Source of the DNA: Pseudomonadota bacterium
GTDB taxonomy: Bacteria > Myxococcota > Myxococcia > Myxococcales > Myxococcaceae
Direction: 5' to 3'
NCBI GenBank assembly: GCA_023424585.1
Contig: JAFADT010000942.1
Span: 1-20,274 of the forward strand
DNA: 20,274 nt
Shown here one piece after another: positions 15,252 to 20,274 of this stretch. The translations under genes and the position numbers were made by a program. The notes under the pieces were generated by a model. The model did no database searches and was not told the DNA's origin. It worked only from the letters and a program-made list of their open reading frames with translations. Numbering within the stretch: position 1 is the stretch's first letter; each line of letters begins with the position of its first letter.

Positions 15252-15282
15252 GGCCCCGGGCGCGCATTCTTCGCCCAGGGCC
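15252..15282 (-). terminator. Putative terminator of the M4 protease gene
   Basis: GGCCC-C-GGGCG (15252-15262) pairs with CGCCC-A-GGGCC (15272-15282): ten base pairs with one C/A mismatch and a 9-nt loop. It lies 70 bp beyond the protease stop and 31 bp before the 58-aa gene, so it likely separates the two transcripts. No T-run follows. Confidence 0.5.
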
Positions 15283-15351
15283 CGGACGGAGGCCAGCCCC
15301 AGGTGCCCCCCTCCCGCGGGGCCGCGGCGAGGGCGAGCGCCGGGTGGTGCG

Positions 15352-17241
15352 TCAGTAGTGCACGGACAGGCTCACGCCGCTGTAGGCCGTGTAGCCCCAG
15401 AGCATGATCCACTGCCGGCCGGCGGTGGACTGCGCCCCCAGGCTGCACGTCTCGTTGTTGCCTCCCATGTAGGGACGGCAGGAGTACGTCGTCGCGGTGG
15501 GCGCGGCGCCAAAGCGCGTGTAGAGGTCCACGTCCCCGGTGCCGCTGGAGAGGGTCACCGTGGAGGGCGTGTTCGCCGGCACGTCGAAGCAGAAGTACTG
15601 CTTCGAGTTGGCCGCGCCGGAGAGCAGGGACACCGTGGTGTTGTTGGGCAGCAGGGTGCACGCGGGCGCCGGCGTCACCGCGCCCACGCCCACCGCCATC
15701 CACGCCGCGTCCACCGCGTCCTGGACGTCGGTGCGGTAGCCCAGGTTCACCGCCGCCTGCCGCGTCGCCGTCTTCGCCGCGGCCAGGGTGGTGCTGGCCG
15801 TGAAGAGGTGGGCGTTGGCGTAATAGAAGATGCGGGCCGCGGCCTGCACGCCGATGCCCGGCACGCTCACCGTCGTCTTGCCGCGCGGGTGCGTGCCGCC
15901 GGTGGACAGCAGCTTGAACGCGAGGTTGGGCACGCCGGAGCCGGAGTGGACGTCCGTGGCGCTCGTCACGTCCGGGGCGTAGTCCAGCGAGGCGCCGTCC
16001 GCGGCGGGGTCGTTCATGTAGCGCAGGGCGTCCCCGGGCGTGCTCGGCGTCCAGGCCGTCTCGCCAATCTGCCAGACGGACGCCGCGGTGCTCCAGGTGC
16101 CCGTCGCCCAGCTGGAGCAGGCGGCGGCGAAGATGTCCGACAGGGACTCGTTCAACGCGCCGGACTGGCCGCTGTAGGTGAGGTTGGACGTGCTCTCCGT
16201 GACGGCGTGCGTGTACTCGTGCACGACGATGTCCGGGTCCTCGCAGGGCGGCCCGGACTGGGGCAGGTTGCCGTCGTCGCACACCAGCTTCGTGCCGTCG
16301 AAGTACGCGTTCGCGGACTGGCCGCCGGCGTGCACCTGCGCCACCAGCTGGCCGCCCGAGCCGTTGTACGAGTCGCGGTTGAAGTTCGCGAGGAAGCAAT
16401 CGTAGAACAGGCCCAGGTGGCCGTACGTCGTGTCGATGCCGGTGTCCCCCGTGGGCAGCTGGCCCTCCATCCGGCACCAGCCGTGGGTCGCGCCGCCCAC
16501 GGAGCACACCTTGCGGTTGCGCGCGGTGTGGATCTCCGGCGCGCGCAGCACCTCGTGGCCGTCCTCCGCGCTCACGTAGACGCGGTCGCGCAGCGGCAGG
16601 CCGTCCGAGTGCTGGCCGGACACCACCACCTCGAAGGCGCGGACCAGGGCCGCCTCCGGCGCCGGGCGGACGAGCACCTCCCGGACGGACTCCGCGATGC
16701 CACCGGCGGTCGCCGCCAGCGCCGCCTCGCTCGCGGCCTCCGCGCTGATGCGAGCCGCGACCGGCAGGGGCTCGCCCCCGCGCGCGGTGCCGTTCACCGC
16801 GTACACCTGGCCCCGCGCGTCCACGTGGACGATGAGCTCCTCGTTCACCACCGGCAGGCCGCCCAGGGTCTGCGCGTAGCGCAGGTGCGTGTGGCCCAGC
16901 TCGTCCCGCTGGACGCGCAAGGGCACCACGTCCTTCGTCGTCAGCCGGAAGGCGGGCAGCACGCGCTGGAGGGTGGGCTCCAGGAGCGCGTGCGCCTGCC
17001 AGGCGCTGGCGCCGGGAATGGGCCGGCCCGTCGTGCCCAGCGCGCCCTGGATGAACTGGGGCACGCCGTCCTCGTGCACCCCCAGCACCTCCGCGCCGGG
17101 CAGCGCCCCCAGCGCGGCCTGGAGGTCGCCCAGGCGGGCCTCGGAGCGGGCGGAGGGCGCCTCGGCCTCGGGGCCGCCCGCACCACATGCGGACAGCGTG
17201 AACGTCAGGCCGGCGAGGAGCCAGCGGTTCTTTCGCGTCAT
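15352..17241 (-). CDS. M4 (thermolysin) family metalloprotease lipoprotein with PPC domain
   Basis: A 629-residue secreted zinc endopeptidase. Order: lipoprotein-type signal ending LSACG (C19); an N-terminal propeptide (about 35-235) of the fungalysin/thermolysin-propeptide and PepSY type, with [17 protein letters not shown] (122-138); the peptidase domain with HEYTH (341-345, catalytic E342), third zinc ligand E365 in ALNESLSD and catalytic H432 in [10 protein letters not shown]; and a C-terminal pre-peptidase beta domain (about 535-629, DVDLYTRFG). All catalytic residues are intact. Such enzymes mature by removing the propeptide; here the lipid anchor would stay with the propeptide, so the mature enzyme could be released. 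The ATG at 17241 follows GGGG 8-10 nt upstream. It is divergent from purL. A role in prey or protein digestion is an inference. Confidence 0.93.
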   Translation of the reverse strand: MTRKNRWLLAGLTFTLSACGAGGPEAEAPSARSEARLGDLQAALGALPGAEVLGVHEDGVPQFIQGALGTTGRPIPGASAWQAHALLEPTLQRVLPAFRLTTKDVVPLRVQRDELGHTHLRYAQTLGGLPVVNEELIVHVDARGQVYAVNGTARGGEPLPVAARISAEAASEAALAATAGGIAESVREVLVRPAPEAALVRAFEVVVSGQHSDGLPLRDRVYVSAEDGHEVLRAPEIHTARNRKVCSVGGATHGWCRMEGQLPTGDTGIDTTYGHLGLFYDCFLANFNRDSYNGSGGQLVAQVHAGGQSANAYFDGTKLVCDDGNLPQSGPPCEDPDIVVHEYTHAVTESTSNLTYSGQSGALNESLSDIFAAACSSWATGTWSTAASVWQIGETAWTPSTPGDALRYMNDPAADGASLDYAPDVTSATDVHSGSGVPNLAFKLLSTGGTHPRGKTTVSVPGIGVQAAARIFYYANAHLFTASTTLAAAKTATRQAAVNLGYRTDVQDAVDAAWMAVGVGAVTPAPACTLLPNNTTVSLLSGAANSKQYFCFDVPANTPSTVTLSSGTGDVDLYTRFGAAPTATTYSCRPYMGGNNETCSLGAQSTAGRQWIMLWGYTAYSGVSLSVHY

Positions 17242-17497
17242 GACCTGCCCCCAGTGTGACGAAACGAATCGATGCAGCCTGGCGAGCAAAGCATGGAGCA
17301 CTGACTGTCAGGTGAATTCTCGGAAGACTGGGAGTGTTGGGGGAGGCCGGGGACGGAGGAGGGCCCACGTCGGCGGTGGTTCACCCACCTGGGTGCCGTG
17401 CGGGCGTGCTGGCACGAACTCCGGACGTTGTGACGCGAGGCGCGGTGATAAGGACGGCCCCGCTGTTACCTCCCGTCACCCGCTCGCAAGGACCTTC

Positions 17498-20274
17498 ATG
17501 CTCACGCTGCGCGGGGCTCCGGCCCTCTCCGAATTCAGGCTCGCCAAGCTGCTCGCCCGTTGCCGGGAGCGGGTGCCTTCGGTGGCCACCCTCTACTCGG
17601 AGTTCGTGCACTTCGTGGACGCGTCCGCGCCGCTGACGCAGGACGAGGCGGAGCGGCTGGAGCGCCTCCTGGAGTACGGCCCCCACGCGGCGAGGCGCGA
17701 GCGCGCCGGCACGCTGCTGCTGGTGGTGCCGCGTCCGGGCACGGTGTCGCCCTGGGCCTCCAAGGCGACGGACATCGCGCACCACTGCGGCCTCGCGCAG
17801 GTGCGCCGCATGGAGCGCGGCATCGCGTTCTTCCTCACCGGCCCCGGCGGCCGGCCGCTGGACGCGAACGAGGCGGAGGGCGTGCAGGCGGTGCTCCACG
17901 ACCGGATGACGCAGGCGGTGCTGCCCCGGCTGGAGGACGCGGAGGTCCTGTTCCGCACGCACGCGCCCCGGCCGCTCACGCGGGTGGACGTGCTGGGCGG
18001 GGGCCGCGCGGCGCTGGCGAGGGCCAACGGCGAGCTGGGCCTGGCGCTGGCGGAGGACGAAATCGACTACCTGGTGGCGCGCTTCACGGAGCTGGGGCGC
18101 AACCCCACCGACGTGGAGTTGATGATGTTCGCCCAGGCGAACAGCGAGCACTGCCGCCACAAAATCTTCAACGCGTCGTGGACGGTGGACGGCCAGCCGC
18201 GCGAGCGCTCGCTGTTCCAGGCCATCAAGAACACCTACGCCCAGAGCCCGGGCGGCGTGCTGTCCGCGTACAAGGACAACGCCGCCGTCATCGAGGGCTT
18301 CGAGGTGGAGCGCTTCTTCCCCCAGGGCGAGGCGCGCGAGTGGGGCACCGTGCGCGAGCTGGCCCACATCATGATGAAGGTGGAGACGCACAACCACCCC
18401 ACCGCCATCTCGCCGTACCCGGGCGCGGCCACGGGCGCGGGAGGTGAGATCCGCGACGAGGGCGCCACCGGGCGCGGCGCGAAGCCCAAGGCGGGCCTCA
18501 CCGGCTTCTCCGTCAGCCACCTGCGGCTGCCGGACTTCGCGCGGCCCTGGGAGGCGCCCTATGGGAAGCCGGACCGCATCGTGTCCGCGCTGGACATCAT
18601 GGTGGACGGGCCGCTGGGCGGCGCCGCGTTCAACAACGAGTTCGGCCGGCCCAACCTCGCCGGCTACTTCCGCAGCTTCGAGCAGCACGTGCCCACGCCG
18701 GAGGGCGTGGAGGTGCGCGGCTACCACAAGCCCATCATGCTGGCGGGCGGCCTGGGCAACATCCGCGCGGGCCACGTGAAGAAGGCCCCGCTGCGGGCGG
18801 GCGACAAGCTCATCGTGCTGGGCGGCCCGGCGATGCTCATCGGCCTGGGCGGCGGCGCGGCGTCCTCCATGGCGCAGGGCGCGAGCGCGGCGGACCTCGA
18901 CTTCGCCTCCGTGCAGCGGGACAACGCGGAGATGGAGCGCCGCTGCCAGGAGGTCATCGACCAGTGCTGGATGCTGGGCGAGCGGAACCCCGTGCGCTCC
19001 ATCCACGACGTGGGCGCGGGCGGCCTGTCCAACGCGCTGCCGGAGCTGGCGCACGACAACGACCTGGGCGGCCGGCTGGAGCTGCGGGAGGTGCCCAACG
19101 ACGAGCCGGGCATGTCCCCGGTCGAGATCTGGTGCAACGAGGCGCAGGAGCGCTACGTGCTGGGCGTGGCGCCGGAGGACCTGCCGCGCTTCGCCGCGCT
19201 GTGCGAGCGCGAGCGCGCCCCCTTCGCCGTGCTGGGCGAGGCCACCGCGGAGCAGGTGCTCACGCTCACGGACCGCGAGCTGGGGGACACGCCCATCGCG
19301 CTGCCCATGGACGTCCTCTTCGGCAAGGCGCCGCGCATGCACCGCGAGGGCGTGTCGCGCCCGCTGGAGCACGCGCCGCTGAGCCTCCCGTCCGACCTGA
19401 AGGCCCTGGGGCACGCGGTGCTGTCGCACCCGACGGTGGCGGACAAGTCGTTCCTCATCACCATCGGCGACCGCTCCGTGGGCGGCCACACGGCGCGCGA
19501 CCAGATGGTGGGCCCGTGGCAGGTGCCGGTGGCGGACTGCGCGGTGACGCTGTCCTCGCTGATGTCCACCACGGGCGAGGCCATGGCGCTGGGCGAGCGC
19601 ACCCCGGTGGCGCTGGTGGACGCGGCCGCCTCCGCGCGCATGGCGGTGGGCGAGGCGCTCACCAACCTCGCCGCGGCGCGCATTGAGAAGCTGTCGGACG
19701 TGAAGCTGTCCGCGAACTGGATGGCGGCGGCGGGCAGCCCCGGCGAGGACGCGAACCTCTACGCCGCGGTGCACGCGGTGGGCATGGAGCTGTGCCCCGC
19801 GCTGGGTCTCGCCATCCCGGTGGGCAAGGACTCCATGTCCATGCGCACGCAGTGGCAGGAGGACGGCCAGCAGAAGGCGGTGACGGCGCCCCTGTCGCTG
19901 ATCATCACCGCGTTCGCGCCGGTGCTGGACGCGCGCGTCACGCTGACGCCGCAGCCTGTGGACGTGGCGGCAGACACGCGCCTGCTGCTCCTGGACGTGG
20001 CGAAGGGCCGGCAGCGGCTGGGCGCGTCCGTGCTGGCGCAGGTGCACCAGCAGGTGGGCCCCGAGTGCCCGGACGTGGATGACCCGGCGGCGCTGAAGGG
20101 CTTCTTCGCGGCGGTGCAGGAGCTCCAGGCGGCGGGCGTGCTGCTCGCGTACCACGACCGCTCCGACGGCGGCCTCTGGGCCACGCTCGCGGAGATGGCC
20201 TTCGCGGGCCACTGCGGCCTGGACGTGGACCTGGCCTCGCTGGGCGGCGACGCGGTGGCGGCCCTCTTCAACGA
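17498..20274 (+). CDS. purL: Phosphoribosylformylglycinamidine synthase, long single-chain PurL, partial at right edge
   Basis: The enzyme converts FGAR, ATP and glutamine to FGAM in step four of de novo purine synthesis. The 925 visible codons cover the PurS-like N-terminal domain (1-160), the linker with [14 protein letters not shown] (211-224), the first synthetase half with [19 protein letters not shown] (295-313), [18 protein letters not shown] (about 505-525) and the second half with [10 protein letters not shown]. The glutaminase domain, expected after about residue 1030, lies beyond the window. It is the long type of about 1300 residues seen in E. coli and many Gram-negatives, not the PurS/PurQ/PurL trio. 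ATG 17498 has AAGGA 5 nt upstream. I see no purine riboswitch or clear operator in the 196-bp leader. No frameshift is seen. Confidence 0.97.
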   Translation, partial: MLTLRGAPALSEFRLAKLLARCRERVPSVATLYSEFVHFVDASAPLTQDEAERLERLLEYGPHAARRERAGTLLLVVPRPGTVSPWASKATDIAHHCGLAQVRRMERGIAFFLTGPGGRPLDANEAEGVQAVLHDRMTQAVLPRLEDAEVLFRTHAPRPLTRVDVLGGGRAALARANGELGLALAEDEIDYLVARFTELGRNPTDVELMMFAQANSEHCRHKIFNASWTVDGQPRERSLFQAIKNTYAQSPGGVLSAYKDNAAVIEGFEVERFFPQGEAREWGTVRELAHIMMKVETHNHPTAISPYPGAATGAGGEIRDEGATGRGAKPKAGLTGFSVSHLRLPDFARPWEAPYGKPDRIVSALDIMVDGPLGGAAFNNEFGRPNLAGYFRSFEQHVPTPEGVEVRGYHKPIMLAGGLGNIRAGHVKKAPLRAGDKLIVLGGPAMLIGLGGGAASSMAQGASAADLDFASVQRDNAEMERRCQEVIDQCWMLGERNPVRSIHDVGAGGLSNALPELAHDNDLGGRLELREVPNDEPGMSPVEIWCNEAQERYVLGVAPEDLPRFAALCERERAPFAVLGEATAEQVLTLTDRELGDTPIALPMDVLFGKAPRMHREGVSRPLEHAPLSLPSDLKALGHAVLSHPTVADKSFLITIGDRSVGGHTARDQMVGPWQVPVADCAVTLSSLMSTTGEAMALGERTPVALVDAAASARMAVGEALTNLAAARIEKLSDVKLSANWMAAAGSPGEDANLYAAVHAVGMELCPALGLAIPVGKDSMSMRTQWQEDGQQKAVTAPLSLIITAFAPVLDARVTLTPQPVDVAADTRLLLLDVAKGRQRLGASVLAQVHQQVGPECPDVDDPAALKGFFAAVQELQAAGVLLAYHDRSDGGLWATLAEMAFAGHCGLDVDLASLGGDAVAALFN

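Noticed and set aside
17301..17311. CTGACTGTCAG palindrome between the protease gene and purL
   Set aside because: Symmetric but short, single-copy and not matched to any operator I know; chance occurrence is likely.
17302..17497. Purine riboswitch or PurR-like operator in the purL leader
   Set aside because: I looked for paired helices with conserved loop sequences and for a PurR-type palindrome and found neither.
17381..20212. Minus-strand open frame of 943 codons
   Set aside because: Antisense shadow of purL; composition is Arg/His/Val/Ala repeats without domains.

Overview
This is a GC-rich window (third codon positions almost all G or C) from a predatory-type myxobacterium, most likely the Myxococcus/Corallococcus/Pyxidicoccus group of Myxococcota. 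That placement is an inference from base composition, many small lipoproteins, a fatty-acyl-AMP-ligase/NRPS gene, a secreted M4 protease, a single-chain long-form PurL, and a copper-protein pair whose family definitions were named after Myxococcus xanthus loci. No tRNA, rRNA, CRISPR array, insertion sequence or phage gene was seen.

Layout. 1-2391 (minus) is the start of a lipopeptide-type biosynthetic gene (FAAL, carrier protein, start of a condensation domain) running off the left edge. 2392-3045 is a long non-coding stretch with a perfect 12-bp inverted repeat. 3046-4943 (plus) holds a three-CXXCH cytochrome c lipoprotein, a DUF1775/YcnI-like copper-binding protein and a tiny lipoprotein. 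These converge on 5045-7075 (minus), a MbnP-MbnH 'metallo-mystery pair': a Cys-rich copper-binding lipoprotein and its MauG-like di-heme enzyme. 7151-11811 (minus) is a purine-catabolic operon of xdhC and a fused, single-chain xanthine dehydrogenase joined by an ATGA overlap. 12044-13931 (plus) carries a Cys-rich low-GC mini-lipoprotein, a DUF2383 ferritin-like protein with a strong terminator, and an unknown helical protein. 13938-17241 (minus) carries a YkgJ-like Cys-cluster protein, an overlooked 58-aa gene ahead of it, and an M4 metalloprotease lipoprotein. 17498-20274 (plus) is the first 925 codons of purL.

How the genes may work together. The most interesting block is 3046-7075. MbnH-type enzymes are known to oxidise a tryptophan of their MbnP partner to kynurenine, which allows copper binding. 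Here the pair is encoded tail-to-tail with a DUF1775 protein whose predicted mature N-terminus is a histidine, and with a multi-CXXCH lipoprotein. Four of the five proteins carry a lipobox, so I infer an envelope-anchored copper-handling and redox module. Xanthine dehydrogenase (purine breakdown) and PurL (purine synthesis) are both present but lie in separate units with no visible shared control element. Functions rest on recognised motifs; no database search was possible.
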